The notes below the pieces were generated by a model, which ran no database searches, was not told where the DNA came from, and saw only the letters and a list, made by a program, of their open reading frames with translations. Positions 35,888-49,127 of a stretch of DNA of 64,000 nucleotides are shown here, in pieces. A program made the position numbers and the translations under genes. The DNA comes from Theropithecus gelada (lineage: Eukaryota > Chordata > Mammalia > Primates > Cercopithecidae), in NCBI RefSeq assembly GCF_003255815.1, contig NC_037670.1, positions 32,125,154 to 32,189,153 on the forward strand, in the 5' to 3' direction. Position 1 is the first letter of the stretch. Each line of letters starts with the position of its first letter.

Positions 35888-36715
35888 CAGGACTGTTCTT
35901 CCTGTTTGCTATCTCTGGCTTTTAAAATCTCCTGTGCATCTGCTGTGTTTGAATGTAAGAATAAGAGGAAAATACATTTTCTCATGAAAAAGGCAAAAGT
36001 AAACAAGAAGCCAAATTTCATCTCTTCTTTTATAAGAAGCTACAAGATATTAGGTGACTCAACTTTTTTCATACATATACTCAGCCATTCTTAGGGGATA
36101 AATTACCTGCAGCTGCAAGTGAAGAGAAATTTATGTTTGAATTCCAAATAATGTACCTGTGACATCAAAAGCCTACTGAAGTGAACAAACACAAATAAGA
36201 ACAATATTTCCTAGGGCAGATTAAGCATTTCTATTGAAAAAGTGAAAATGTAAGCATTCTGAGACATGGAATGCAGAAAAAGTACTTGATGTTAGAGTTA
36301 AAAATAAATTGACAAGAGGAGTTGCAATTAAAATGTTGAGATTTGCAATTCAAATGTTCAAATGTTTCAGATGCCAGGGAATCTGATCAGTGTGACTGAT
36401 GTAGGCTAACTCCCGTGTTAATTGTGGCCAGCAGTGGAGAGTTACTCAGCGATGTAGAGGTGATTGCCAGTTCTATAAATGGTGGGTGAAAAGAAGAGGA
36501 TTTCTCATCATTTGAAATCGAGCTGATTAATCTCAGGGTAATTGCTTTGAGCTATCAAAGTTTTCAGTAGAAGCCACAGGACGTGTTTTCTCACAGAAGA
36601 ATGGGTGACAACAGCCATACTCATTGGAACCATACTCACTGACTTGGCCTGGCCTCTGAAGTCCCATACTCTAAGCTCCCATATCCTAAGTTGCAGCACT
36701 CACCACCATGATCCC
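35888..36715. other. Unassigned DNA
   Basis: No repeat or gene recognised. Confidence 0.4.
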
Positions 36716-36730
36716 CAGAGTAGTTTTTAT

Positions 36731-37053
36731 TTTTTTATTTTTTATTTTTATTTTATTTATTTATTTTTTTGGAGATGGAGTCTCACTCTGTCGCCCAGGC
36801 TGGAGTGCAGTGGCGCCATCTCAGCTCACTGCAAGCTCCGCCTCCCGGGTTCCCGCCATTCTCCTGCCTCAGCCTCCCGAGTAGCTGGGACCACAGGCAC
36901 CCGCCACCTCGCCCGGCTAGTTTTTTGTATTTTTTAGTAGAGACGGGGTTTCACCATGTTAGCCAGGATGGTCTCAGTCTCCTGACCTTGTGATCCGCCC
37001 GTCTTGGCCTCCCAAAGTGCTGGGATTACAGGCTTGAGCCACCGCGCCCGGCC
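36731..37053 (-). mobile_element. AluY-like, antisense, Old World monkey type
   Basis: Intact copy with a long T/A-interrupted head and 'ggcttgagccaccgcgcccggcc' end. Target-site duplication cagagtagtttttat at 36716-36730 and 37054-37068 is perfect over 15 bp. Confidence 0.97.
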
Positions 37054-37068
37054 CAGAGTAGTTTTTAT

Positions 37069-39085
37069 AATAGCTTCAGCATAGTCTTGGATTATGAAGA
37101 TGATTTTTGAGAGAGGATCAATGTGCAAATTTTGTTACCAAATGTGGGAGTTTTCTATATTACGAAGGGTGGCTATGGAAAATTCCAGGTCTCTAATGTC
37201 TAATTCCATAAACTAATTTGTGTCAAAACAATAGTTAATTCTGCTACATAGGAATAATAAAAGGTTAAGATGGTATTGGAATCCTTCTGGCAAAATTGGG
37301 ATTCCACATAAAAACAAAAAGATTGAGTTTTATACATTTTTATTTAACCTCTAATTCAAACTGAAAAATCCATAGCCTACATATGAATCTACAGATTCAT
37401 GTATAAACTGAGTATGTTCCTTTCTAGGGATGGGTAACTCAGCTAACCACAGGAATTATGCCTGCTGACTCCTTTATATTCAAAGCAGATGTAACTTCTT
37501 TAAATTAGTCAAAAGATGAGGATACATTTCAAATACAGTTCTGCTCACACTGCTTCTTAATACCATCTCATGACATCAAGCTGAAACAGTCATCCTAGGA
37601 TGTATTATAATGTTCTTCAGCTGAGAGTGTTGGATTTTATTTTTGTTGAGCTACTGTTCCCTAAAAGTAATGATTCCAGCTTCACACAATACAATGCAGG
37701 CATGTTGCATTTTAAAAATGTACAGAAAAACTATGAAGAGAATATAAAATTCAGCATTTGTAAGTTGAGATGTTGGGAATGAATATTGTCCATAAGAAGC
37801 AGAAACTTAAAAAAGTGATTTAGCCTAAGACTCAACAGAAATACTTTAAGATAAGGGCACATTGAAGCCAGATTCATATGCATTTATTTTGTTAAGTCCT
37901 CTGCAATAAAAATACTGAGCTTGCCAACAACATTGGGCTGTGCAAAATGATAAGTACCCATGAGTCTACAAGATGACAGGATCTGTCAGAGTTTATGTGG
38001 ACGTTTTATCAGTGCTTACATGGTGCATAGATAAATGGATTAAAAAATTCCTCTGGGTGGAGAATATTCAAGTACGTGACAAGGAAAGTAATAACAAGAT
38101 TGGTGGTGGTTGTTGTTGCAAGGAACTGATGAGAAAAATTGAGTGATAGGGAAGTATTTCTGAGAATGAGTTCTACGTGGAAGTAGCTTCCCCTCTGAGG
38201 AATACACCATCCTGATCTTTGGAAAGTCTTGGTGGTCACAGCACTGGGCGGGGAGAAAGCTTTTCCTAGGCAGATGCAGTAGGCAATTTTGAAAAACTTT
38301 TCTGAGCAGAATCATCACCTTTACATTTTGGCGTTGCATAAAGTCATGCAATCCAAGATAATAATAATCACCATGTAAAGAGCTATGGAAATCCTGTGAA
38401 TCAATGACATCTGGAAACTGAGAAAGTGCTTGAAACTGAGCATTTCTATCATTAGTGTGTCAGAAATGATACCAGGAATTGACCAGTTTAATGAGAACTG
38501 ACATGAATAGATTTAAAATACAGAACATGGGGTTTTTGAAGAGATCAGAAGAATGATTAAGAGCAGACACTCAAAAAAAGAAATAAATCCATAAAGATCT
38601 AGGACAGTAGCCCATTTACTAACTTTAACTGGTCTAAATATCCACTACATTTTAAGAATATAGGGCCAGACGCTAACAATGGATCCATACTGCCATAGAT
38701 CAAGATTTTATTATATTATGTTTATATTTAAAATGACAGATCAGTGAATTGAATATAGCTGATCATATTGTGTTTTTTAAACTTCTATTAATTGTTTTAT
38801 CTCTTTGTATAATGCTCTCTGTAAAGCGATCCATATGAGAAATGTAATCAGGTAGACCCAGTTACTGGTAAGATCCCTGTGACTGGGTAGAAAATGTAAG
38901 TCAAGGAGCAAACCGAACGGACTTTTTTTGAACAAGACCTGTTTACATTTGGCGTGTTACATGCGTCACCTCTGAGTATAGTGGGCAGGTTGTGTCTTCA
39001 TCAAGGTACCCATTCAAGGGTGTGAGTGGGGCCTGAAATGACCCCACTTCATTTGCCAAGCTGTGAAACTATATCACCCTGGAGA
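37069..39085. other. Unassigned, largely single-copy stretch
   Basis: About 2 kb with no repeat I can name. A 103-codon antisense frame at 38040-38351 overlaps another frame and has no recognisable product. Confidence 0.4.
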
Positions 39086-39530
39086 AAGGGGTCTTTTTGT
39101 ACTTAGCACAGAGACACATTATGTGCTCTTTCCAATTCTGTTGTGCTACATGACAAGCCAGCGCATACTCACTGGCATAAAGAACAACAGTTCTTTATTT
39201 GGCTCAGCTGTGACAGCTCATCTTCACTCCAGTAGGAATCAGCTGGAGTAGCTTGAAGTCTCTTGGATCTGGAGTTATCTGAGGATTCATTCACTCACAT
39301 GTATGGTGGTTGATGCAAGCCGTGGGCTGAAACGACAGTGGTCAGCAGGAACACTGACCCGTGGTGTCTCAGTTACTGCTTGGCTCCCTCACAGTGTGAG
39401 ATGGCTGAATTCCAAAAGGGAGCATCCTGAGCAACAGCAGGCATGAGCAACAGGCTTTATCTGACTTAGCCTTGGAAGTCCTACAGTGGCAGTTTTGTCT
39501 CATTCTATTAGTTGAGGCTGTTGAAAAAGT
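39086..39530 (-). mobile_element. Decayed MaLR-like LTR, antisense
   Basis: 'tgctacatgacaagccagcgc', 'agcagttctttatttggctcagctg' style text and 'ttagccttggaagtcctac...ctattagttgagg' resemble the family of the LTR at 24205-24738. Strongly eroded; boundaries weak. Confidence 0.45.
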
Positions 39531-39539
39531 TGTCTGTGG

Positions 39540-39690
39540 ATTTCAGGCTCACCCTAGATCCAGGAAGATCTCATCTTAAAATCCTTAATTACATCTTCAA
39601 AGATCTTCTTTCTAAATAATATCACTTACACAGGTACCACAGATTGGGACTTGAACGGATCTTTCTGGGGCCAATATTCAACCCACTATG
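39540..39690 (-). mobile_element. MLT1 fragment, antisense
   Basis: 'ccctagatccaggaagatctcatc', 'aaatccttaattacatcttcaaagatc' and 'atattcaacccactatg' match the 5' part of MLT1 in reverse. Confidence 0.75.
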
Positions 39691-40503
39691 AAGATGTTGG
39701 TAATAAGGGAAATAGGGTGTGAGATATTTGAGGAACATCCACACTGTCTTCGCAAGTTTTCTGTAGGCCTAAAGTTATTCCAAAAATAACAAAGTTTATT
39801 GTCAATAAAATAATAAAACAAATGACACAAAGAAAAATAATTTTAAAATAATTTGTAAGCAAAATAAATTCTAATTGAGCATTCATGGGAAGATATTCAG
39901 GAAAATGTGGTACAATTTGAAAATAATAGCTATTAGAATCTTAGATACTATTGGTAATTATATCTTCTTTGTTTTCACTGATTTTTAATACCATTTAATT
40001 GCATTGTGTATTTTTCTAAAGAGATTTATGTTTTACCAGAAATATAATCTCAAATAATTTTAAAGTATCAACTTGTAAGCATTCATCTAGTATTAACTAC
40101 GTACCCTTAACAGTGGCATCTCCTGTAGTGTTGATGTTACAGAGACTTTGCAGAGTAATATACAAAGAACCAAACCTTGTAAATAAAGATTTGAAATTAT
40201 AAGACTTAAACAAAAGTCAGCCAAAGCTTAGGTATAAATTTTAGGTTGGCGTGGTACTTAAATACTCACTGGGTATGGAGGTGCCATACTCATTTTTGGA
40301 AAATACCTTCTGCCACAGTCCTGGCTATAGGATTATTAATTTAAAAAGATAGTGGGATAATTAAAAGCAAGCTTTACTGTGTCACTCAAAAGCTTGGCCA
40401 GGAGGAGATGATGTGCTCAGAGGGGACATTTGAAGAGAGTTTTATAAAGATAACTGTATACAAATTTTTTTCCAGGGGGTAGGGGGTATGTATCTAAGGA
40501 AAC
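39691..40503. other. Unassigned DNA
   Basis: Nothing recognised. Confidence 0.4.
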
Positions 40504-40846
40504 TGTCTTAGTCTAATCCTGCTGCTATAACAACATACCACAAACTGGGTAATTTATAAATAACAGCAATTTGTCTTCCATGTTTCTGGAGGCTGGAAAG
40601 TCCAAGGTCAAGGCACTAGCAAATTCAGTGTCTGGCTTGACATATGGTGTAGGGTGGAAGGGCAAAAATGGACAAACTCTGTGTGACCTGCCCTTGTTTT
40701 TTAAAAATAAGAGCATTAATCTGGTTCACAAAAGTGAAACCCTCATGATCTAATCACCTCTGAAAGACCCCACCTCTTATGATGATCACATTGTCAATTA
40801 AATTTTAATATATGAATTTTGGAGGACACATATTCAGATGATAGCA
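40504..40846 (-). mobile_element. MLT1A/B-type MaLR LTR, antisense
   Basis: 'tgtcttagtctaatcctgctg', 'caacataccacaaactggg', 'ggaaagtccaaggtcaagg', 'cctcatgatctaatcacctc' and 'gatgatagca' follow MLT1A/B in reverse, with an internal deletion near 40660. Confidence 0.88.
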
Positions 40847-41467
40847 GAAACCCGTAAACTATGATTAAGCGCTCAGGGCTAGGAACTGTAGGAAGTCTCT
40901 ACCATGCCTATGACTGAGGTTCCAAGGGAAAGGAGTGGTTTCCAGAATCTAGTGAGATCTGTCAATGAAGATGAGTGGATACCCCAAATGCTGTTTGTTG
41001 CCTTAGGTAGAGGAATGCAACCACCAACTAACAGAGTCCTTGCAGACAGAGAACCAGGGGCATAAGTACTCAGACTCTCCAGTTCTCCTGCTGGTGTTTC
41101 CAATTAATTGAACATAATGGGAAACCCGAGAGCAAGGAGGCCTTGATAAGATGGGTGAAGGTGACTTCCTCCTTATGTAAGGAGGAAAGGGGAAAGGGTG
41201 GATCTCTGGAGGTACAGGGAACATATCTAGCACAACTCACATACAGGGAGGAAAGTGATCTCTATATGTGTAATATATACGCCTATAGCCTCCAAATAAT
41301 TTAACTAAATTAGTATAAGCAGCGTTCTTGTCATTCTCCTCGGTGAGACTTACTAGTTAGTGAATAAACTATTCTAAATTTTCTTTGGACCCTGTTGTTT
41401 ATATTAACATCATCATGTAAATTCTATTTTGCAATACAGAAAATTATGTGAATTTTAAGTATGTACA
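40847..41467. other. Unassigned DNA
   Basis: No repeat named. Parts near 40870-41220 look like old interspersed-repeat text, but I could not place it. Confidence 0.35.
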
Positions 41468-41690
41468 AATCACTATATCTTGGTCACAGTTTCTCAACCT
41501 CAGCACTATAGGCATGGCAAGCTAGATAACTCTTTGTTGTTGGGGAGGCTGTCCCGTGCATTGTAAAATGTAGGACAGCATTTCTTGCCTTTTCCTATTA
41601 GATATCAGTAACAACCCTCAAATTGTTACAACTGAGCATGTCTTCAGACACTGTCAAATGCCCCTGGGGGGCAAAAATCATCCCTCAAAT
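41468..41690. mobile_element. hAT-Charlie-type non-autonomous DNA transposon
   Basis: 'ctcaacctcagcactatagg', 'ttgttgttggggaggctgtcccgtgcattgtaaaatg' region, 'gtcttcagacactgtcaaatgcccctgggg' region match a familiar MER-type hAT element. Family number not settled. Confidence 0.6.
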
Positions 41691-41885
41691 ACATAGGGAT
41701 ATTACAAAAAGTGGCGTATTTATCAACTTTTTATCATTCACTGATTCCTCCAAAAAATTGTATCTTCTGTCCTGTGTTTTTCCTGTTTTTCAAACTTACC
41801 CATGGTATTGCTTTAAAAAATTGAAACGATTCACACACCATCAAATTCAGCCTTTTAAAGTGCACGATTCAGTGTGCTTTACATG

Positions 41886-42269
41886 TGAATATGGTTTGAC
41901 TCTGTGTCCCCACTTAAATCTCAAGTCAAATTATAATCCCCATGTGTCAGACGAGTGGCCTGGTGGGAGGTGATGGAATCATGGAGGCAAGCATCCCCTT
42001 TGCTGTTCTCATGATTGTGAATGAGTTCTCCCAAGATCTGATGGTTTAAAAGTGTGTGGCACTTCCCCCTTTGCTCTTTCTCCTGCTTTGCCATAGTAAA
42101 GATGTGCTTGCTTACCCTTTGCCTTCCACCTTGATTATAAGTTTCCTGAGGCCTCCCAGCTATGCTTTCTGCACAGCCTGCAGAGCTGTGAGTCCATTAA
42201 ACCTCTTTTCTTCATAAATTACCCAGTCTCAGGTAGTTATTTATAGTAGTGTGGGAATGGACTAATGCA
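41886..42269 (+). mobile_element. MST/THE1-type MaLR solo LTR
   Basis: Begins 'tgaatatggtttgac' and ends 'ggactaatgca'; includes 'gtttcctgaggcctccc', 'acagcctgcagagctgtgagtcc' and 'aaattacccagtctcagg', a blend of MST and THE1 text. It sits inside L1 antisense 3' UTR. No clear target duplication was found. Confidence 0.88.
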
Positions 42270-43319
42270 TGCAGGGTTGCTAAAACATAACCACTATCTA
42301 ATGTTAAAATATTTCCATCAGTTGCCAAAGAAACCCTGTACTTTTTAGCAGTCATGCCGCCCTCCCACTTTCCTCCAACCCTTAGTCATTACAAATTTAT
42401 TTTCTGTCTCTACGTATTTGGACATCTCATATCAATGGAATTGCATAATAGGTGGCCTTTTGTATCTTGCTTCCTTAACTTAGCATGTTTTGCTGCTCAT
42501 CCACATGGTAGCACATATTGGTACTTCATTATTTTTTGTGGTTTAATAATATTCCCTTGTATGAATATGTCACTTCTGTTTATCCATTTATCAATTGCTG
42601 GACACTTGGATGATTTCTACTTTTGGCTATTATAAATAAAACTGCTATAAACATTCATATGTAATATTTTGTGTGGACACGTGTTTACAATTCTTTTGGG
42701 TGAAAGAGTCTCTAAGAGTGAAATTGTGGGTCATATGGAAACTCTTTAGTTAATTTTTTGAGGAACGGTCCAACTGTTTCTCAAAGTAGTTTTACCAATC
42801 TTCATTCTCATCAACAATGTATAAGCCTGGAATTCCTCCACATCCTTGCCAACACTTGTTATTCTTTGTCATTTTGATTATACACGTCCTACTGGATGCA
42901 AAGTGTTTTCTCATTGTGATTTTGATTTGTATTTCCTTAAGGACTAGTAATATTGCGCAGCTTTTTAACGTGTTTATTAACCAAGTGAATATCTTCTTTG
43001 AATAACTGTTCAAATCATTTGTTTACGATTTAATATTGTTTATGATTTAATATTGTTTATTTTTGAGTTGTAAGAGTACTTTATGTATTATTTACAAATT
43101 CCTTACAGCATATATGAAATTCAGATACTTTCTGGAACCTTACTATTGTTTGTTTTTCCCTCTCTTGATAGGGTCCTTTAAAGCAGAAAAACTTTTAATT
43201 TTAATAAAGTGCAATGTATTTACTTTTTATTCTGTGGCTTGTGCTTTTGCTGTCCTATCTAAGGAATGATTGGCAACTCCCAGGCCATGAACATTTACAC
43301 CTGTGTTCTCTTTTAAGCG

Positions 43320-43682
43320 TGATATGGTTTTGCTGTGTCCCCACCCGAATTTCAAATTGTAGCTGCCTTAATTCCCACGTTGTGGGAGGAATGTGGTGGG
43401 AGGTAATTAAATCATGAGGGCGGGTTTTTCCTTCGCTGTTCGCAGGATAGTGAATAAGTCTCGTGAGATCTGATGGTTTTAAAAGGGGAGCTTCCCCTGC
43501 AAATGCTCTCTGTCTCTCATCTGCCTCCATGTAAGACTCGACTTTGCACCTCTTTTGCCTTTGGACATGATTGTGAGGCCTCCCCAGCTGTGTGGAATTG
43601 TGAGTCCATTAAATCTCTTTGCTTTATAAATTACCCAGTCTCAGGTATGTCTGTATTAGCAGTGTGAGAACGGACTAATACA
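43320..43682 (+). mobile_element. MST-type MaLR solo LTR
   Basis: Begins 'tgatatggttttgctgtgtccccacc' and ends 'cggactaataca'. It splits the host L1 at 'ctcttttaag'/'gagttttataac'. Target duplication is not clear. Confidence 0.92.
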
Positions 43683-44011
43683 AGGAGTTTTATAACTTTA
43701 GCTCTAACATTTATGTTTTTGGTAAAATTTGAGTTAATTCTTGCATATGGTGTGAGATGTGAGATAGAGACCAGCTTCATCCATTTGCATGTGATGACCC
43801 CGTTGTTTCAGCACCATTTGTTGAAAAGCCGGTTCTTTCCCGTTGATTGGTCCTGACATTCTTGTCAAAAATCAATTGATAATAAAGGTAAGGGTTTGTT
43901 TCTGAGCACTTTCCTTTATTCCATTGATTGATATGTCTATCCTTATGTCAGTATCACACAGTTAATGTGGCTTTGTGGTGGTTCTTTGAATAAGGAAATG
44001 TGAGTACTTAA

Positions 44012-44311
44012 TCTTTTTTTTTTTTTTTTGAGACGGAGTCTCGCTCTGTTGCCAGGCTGGAGTGCAGTGGCGCGATCTCGGCTCTTTGCAAGCTCCGCCT
44101 CCCGGGTTCATGCCATTTTCCTGCCTCAGCCTCCTGAGTAGCCCGGACTACAGGCCTCCAAAATCGCCCGGCGAATTTTTTTTTTTTTTTTTTAAGTATA
44201 GGCGGGATTTCACCGTGTTAGCCAGGATGGTCTATATTTCCTGACCTCGTGATTCGCCCGCCTCGGCCTCCCAAAGTGCTGGGATTACAGGCGTGATCCA
44301 CGGCACCCGGC
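44012..44311 (-). mobile_element. Alu, antisense, diverged
   Basis: 'gagacggagtctcgctctgttgcc' to 'cacggcacccggcc', with an A/T-run expansion and deletion near 44155-44190. Confidence 0.95.
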
Positions 44312-44534
44312 CTTCAACTTCTTTTAAAGTTTTATTTTTATTTTTGCGATGCCAGATACCTTTAAATTCCATGTAAATTTTATATTCAATTTGTGAATTT
44401 CTATAATATGCACATCTGGAATTTTGATAGAGATTGTGTTACATCTATAGATCAATTTAGGAGTATTGCCATCTTAACAATATTGGCTTCCACTTCATGA
44501 CATGGAATTTTTGTGTTTATTTAGATCTTCCATA

Positions 44535-45375
44535 TTTTTTAATGTATATATTTAGTTGAGATATAATAATTATAAATATTTATGGTGTACTGTGTGGTAT
44601 TTTGATCAATGCATGCAACATGTAATAATCAAATCTAGGTAATTATATCCATCACCTCAATCCTGATGTCATCTTTCCCCATTATTAAAATGATTTAAAA
44701 AAAATGCTGGTGAGGATGTGAAGAAAAGGAAACTCATACGCTGCTGATGGGAATGTAAATTGTTAGAGTCATTACGTAAAACGGTATATAGAGGTTCTTC
44801 AAAAAGCTAAAAGTAGAACTACTGTATGATCCAGCAATTCCTCTACTGAGTATATATCCAAAGAAAAGGAACTAGTATGTTGAAGAGATGTCTGCACTTC
44901 CATGTTTATTGCAGCATTATTCACAATAGTCAAGATATAGAATAAACCTAAGAGTCCATCAACAGATGTATGGATAACGACAATTTGGTACATATATACC
45001 CAATAAAATACTACTTAGCCATAAAAATAATAAAATTCGGTCATTCACAGCAACATTGATGAGCCTGCAGGACATTATGTTATGTGAAATAAGTCAGGAA
45101 CAGAAAGATAAATGCTGCATGTTCTCACTCATACATGGAAGTTGAAGAATTTGATCTAGTAGAAGTAAGGAATAGAATAGGGGTTGCTAGAGGCTGAGAA
45201 GGAGGAATAGGAAGAGATTGGCTGGTGAATACAAAGTTACAACTAAATAGGAAGAATAAGTTACAGTGTTTTATAGCACTGTAGGGTGACTATAGTAAAC
45301 AATAATTTATTGTATTTTTTCAGATACCTAGAAGAGAGGATTTTTAATATTACCAACACAAATAAATGATACAAA
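44535..45375 (-). mobile_element. Nested L1 (L1MA/PB-like) with 5' inversion
   Basis: 44535-44697 is the L1 3' tail in antisense ('ttatggtgtactgtgtggtattttgatcaatgcatgc' region), while 44700-45375 is the region immediately upstream of that tail but in sense, ending 'aacacaaataaatgatac', the exact text that should precede the tail. The host L1 is interrupted at about 44535 and resumes at about 45376. This is a minus-strand insertion whose 5' part was inverted. Confidence 0.75.
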
Positions 45376-45870
45376 ACTTCTATAATTTCTTTCAGCAGTA
45401 TTTTTTGTTCTCTGTGTATAAGTCTTACACTCTTTTTTTAAAGAAAATCTATATGTTATCTTTTTTTGTGCTATTACAGTTTACTTAATTTCATTTTCAA
45501 ATTATTGACTGAAAGTATGTAGAAATCATTAACTTTATATATTTGTTTTGTATCCTGCAATGTAACTGAATTCATTTATTAGTTCTAATTGTGTGTGTAT
45601 GTATATTTCTTAGAATTTTCTGCATAAAAGAGAATGTCTAATACAAATAGAGACAGTTCTTTTTTATTTTTATTTTTCAAATTTGGGTGCCTTGTATTTA
45701 GTTTTATGTCTAATTGCCCTTGTTATGATCTCTAGTAGTTTGATGAATAGAAGTGGCAAGATTGAACATCTTTATCTTATTTCTGACCTTACAGGGAAAG
45801 CTTTAATATTAACTTTGGTGTTAGCTGTGGGGTTTTTTACAGCTACTCATTATCAAGTTGTAAAGTTTTC

Positions 45871-46168
45871 TTTTCTTTTTTTTTTTTTTGAGATGGAGTC
45901 TCGCTCTCTCGCCTAGACTGGAGTGCAGTGGTGTGATCTCAGCTCACTGCAACCTCCACCTCCTGGGTTCAAGCGATTCTCCTGCCTCAGCCTCCTGAGT
46001 AGCTAGGATTACTGTCACGCGCCACCATGTCCAGCTAATTTTTGTATTTTTAGTAGAGACAGGGTTTCACCATGTTGTTCAGGCTGGTCTTGAACTCCTG
46101 ACTTGGTGATCCACCTGCCTTGGCCTCCCAAAGTGCTGGGATTATAAGTGTGAGCCATCACACCTGTC
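45871..46168 (-). mobile_element. Alu, antisense
   Basis: Flanked by a 17-bp target duplication with one mismatch, caagttgtaaagttttc at 45854-45870 and caagttgtaaaattttc at 46169-46185. S-like, moderately diverged. Confidence 0.95.
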
Positions 46169-49127
46169 CAAGTTGTAAAATTTTCTTCCATTTCTCTTTG
46201 GTTGAATGTAATTTATTATGAAAGTGTGTTGAATTTTTGTCGAGATTTTTATGCATCTATTGAGATGATCATACAGTTTTTTTTGCCCTTTGTCCTATTT
46301 ACATGCTATATTACATTCTTTGATTTTACTTGTTGAATGAACCTCAGATTTGTGTGATAAATCCCACTTGTTTAATGTTCACAGTGTATAATGTTATTTA
46401 TATATTATTGCTGGAATTGGTTTGCTAGTTTAGTTGACCAGTTTTTTGTCTAAATTCATGAGACTTACTGATCTTAGGTTTCTTTTTTCCTACTGTTTTT
46501 GCCCAGTCTTGATATTAGAGTCATATTAGACTCATGGAATGAGCTGGAAAGTGTTCTGTCTTCTAACTTTTGGAAGAGTTTGTGTAGATTGATGCTAATG
46601 CTTCTGTAAATATTTGGTAGAATTCACCAGTGAAGCATCTGAGCCTGGGCTTTTTTTGGGGGGAAATTTAAAAATTTCTAATTAAATCTATTTACCTAGT
46701 ATACATCTAAACAAATTTCTATTTCTCCTTGACTTAATTTCAGTAGTTTGTGTTAATCAAGGGATTTAGCTATTTTATATGAGTTATATAATTTGTTGAT
46801 GTAAAGTTGTTTATGATATTCCCTTATAATCCTTTTTATTTCTGTAAATCAGTGAAGTTCCCTTCATGTATAATCTTAAAAACTTTATTTTAGTAATTTG
46901 AATCTTTTTTTTTCTTGGTTTCTCTAGCTGAAAGTTTGTCCATTTTGTTGATATTTTTTGAAAGAATCAGCTTTGGTTTTGCTGATTTTTTCTATTAATT
47001 TACTGTCCTCCACTTATTTCCACTTGAATCGTAATTTCCTTTTTTATGTTAGTTTTGGATTTTGTTCTTGTTGTCTTTTCTAGTTTCTTAAGTTAGAATG
47101 TTAGATTATTGATTTAAGGTCTTTATTTTTAAAATATAGGTATTTATATACATAAAACTTTTCCTCTATGTACTGTTTTAGCTGCATGTCAAAAGTTTTG
47201 GTATTTTGTGTTTTAATTTTCATTCATATCAAAGTATTTCTAATTTCTCTTACAGTTTTACTGTCTTTTAATTAGCCTGTATAGTCACTTTTACTGGTGC
47301 TCTTTATTTCTTCATATGAATTTGAGTTACTATCTAGTGTCCTCTTATTGCAGCCTAAAGTACTCTCTTTAGTCTTTTTCTGTTTTTGTTTTTAGTAGAG
47401 AAGGTATGCTAGCAACAGATTCTTTCAGTTTATGATTATACAAAAATGTTTCAGTTTCTCTTTCACTTTAATGAATGATTGCAGTGGGTATAGAATTGTT
47501 GGTTGACATTCATTTTCTTTTATCACTTTGAATATGTCATCCTACTACCTTTTGTTCTTCATGATTTCTGATAAAAAATAAAGTTGATTTTTTAAAGTTT
47601 CTTGTATATCATGAGTTGCTTCCTTCTTGCTACTTTTACGATTCTTAATCTTTTAACAACTTGATTGTGATGTGTCTAGTTGTGAAACTTTGAGTTCATT
47701 AATTTTTTTGGATGTGTAGATTAAGTTTTTTCATCACATCTAGGAAGTTTTGGACATCATCTTACCAATTTTTTTTCTGCTGTTTATCTTTTGTTTGTTC
47801 TTCTAAGATTCTTATACACATACATTGGTGTGCTTGATGCTGTGCCATAGACCGTTTCCATTCACTGCTTCTTCATTTTGTTTTTTTATGTTTCTAAGAC
47901 TAGATAATCAACTAACCCATGTTCATGTTTGCTGGTTCTTTCTTCCGCCTGGTCAAATATACTGTTAAAATGTTCAGTAAATTTTTATTTCAGTTATTAT
48001 AACTTTTAATGTCAGGATTTTCATATGGTTCTTTCTTATGCCCCTTCACATTTTTTTTTCTTGGATATATGCTCTTGGATGAAACATTGTTCTCGTACTT
48101 TTCTTTAGAACTTTTGACGTTATTTTCTTTAGTATTTTGAATATATTTAAAATGGCTGATTTAAAGTTTTTTAAGTCGTAAGTCCAACAGCTGAGCTTCA
48201 CTGGGGACATTTTTTTTGACTGCTCTTTTCTGCTTACGGGTTATATTTCTGTTCGAATAATTTTTTGTTGGAGAAGGGGACTTCAAATATTATATGGTGA
48301 AAACTCCAGAAATCAGATTCTCTTCACCATCCACGGGTTTTTTGTTGTTGTTGTTGTTCTTGTTGTTACCCTTTGTTCACTTAGTGTAATTTCTGGGCAC
48401 TTTTGTAAAGTTTATGTTATTTACTGTGTATGAGCACTGAACTTTCTGCTTGTTTATACTTAATTGCCAACTAGTGACTGGATGGGCATTTCCTTAAATG
48501 ACTTCAATCAATAATTTACCAGCTTTGCAAAGGGAGTCTGTGTGCATACTGGGACATGATTTAAACTCTTGGCCCAGCAGCTTACAAATCTTCTTTACCT
48601 TTTACTTCCTGTCAACAAAGAGCCTCAGTATCAGGCATAGGTAAAAAATTTGGATTTTCATGGGTATTTCCTGGACATACACACAGTCCTGCATATGCGC
48701 ACAGCCTTTGAAATTTCTAAAAATGTGTCAGAGCTTTTCAAAATTCACTATTAATAGCTTATTTTTCAGTTTTTCTTTGAAGTTTTCCCGTCAGTTTCTT
48801 ATTTGCCTCAAGTTCTATCACTGATTCAGGTAGGTTAAGTGTTAAACAATTACCTCTGATTGTTTTTGACAATGGTGAGGTTGCTGGTTTTTAAGGTTAC
48901 CGTGGAAGTGGGGAGGGTATGGGAATCAGGCAACTTACAGAGCCACAGTGCTTATAGCTTTTACTGAAATTCAGGTTATTTTCTTGAATAAACACTCAAA
49001 TTTTTGCAAACTTCTTCTTGTGTTTCAGAGTTTTTACAGTCTTTTGTTGATTTTTTGGAGGATAGATTTTCAGAGTTCCTTATTCTGCCATTCCTGCTGA
49101 CATAACTTGGAAATGCTTTCTTGATAA

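Larger units (their letters stand above)
41810..49120 (-). mobile_element. Nearly full-length old L1 (L1M-type) hosting nested insertions
   Basis: Read on the minus strand it runs from 5'-end text near 48250-49100 ('aaactccagaaatcagattctc' region, GTT-rich loop at 48336-48366) through antisense ORF1/ORF2 (for example 'catggaatgagctgg' near 46532) to 3' UTR text at 41815-41885 and 42290-43310. ORF2 is shattered by stops. Interruptions are LTRs at 41886-42269 and 43320-43682, an Alu at 44012-44311, another L1 at 44535-45375, and an Alu at 45871-46168; L1 text resumes after each. The 5' limit is uncertain by a few hundred bases. Confidence 0.8.
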
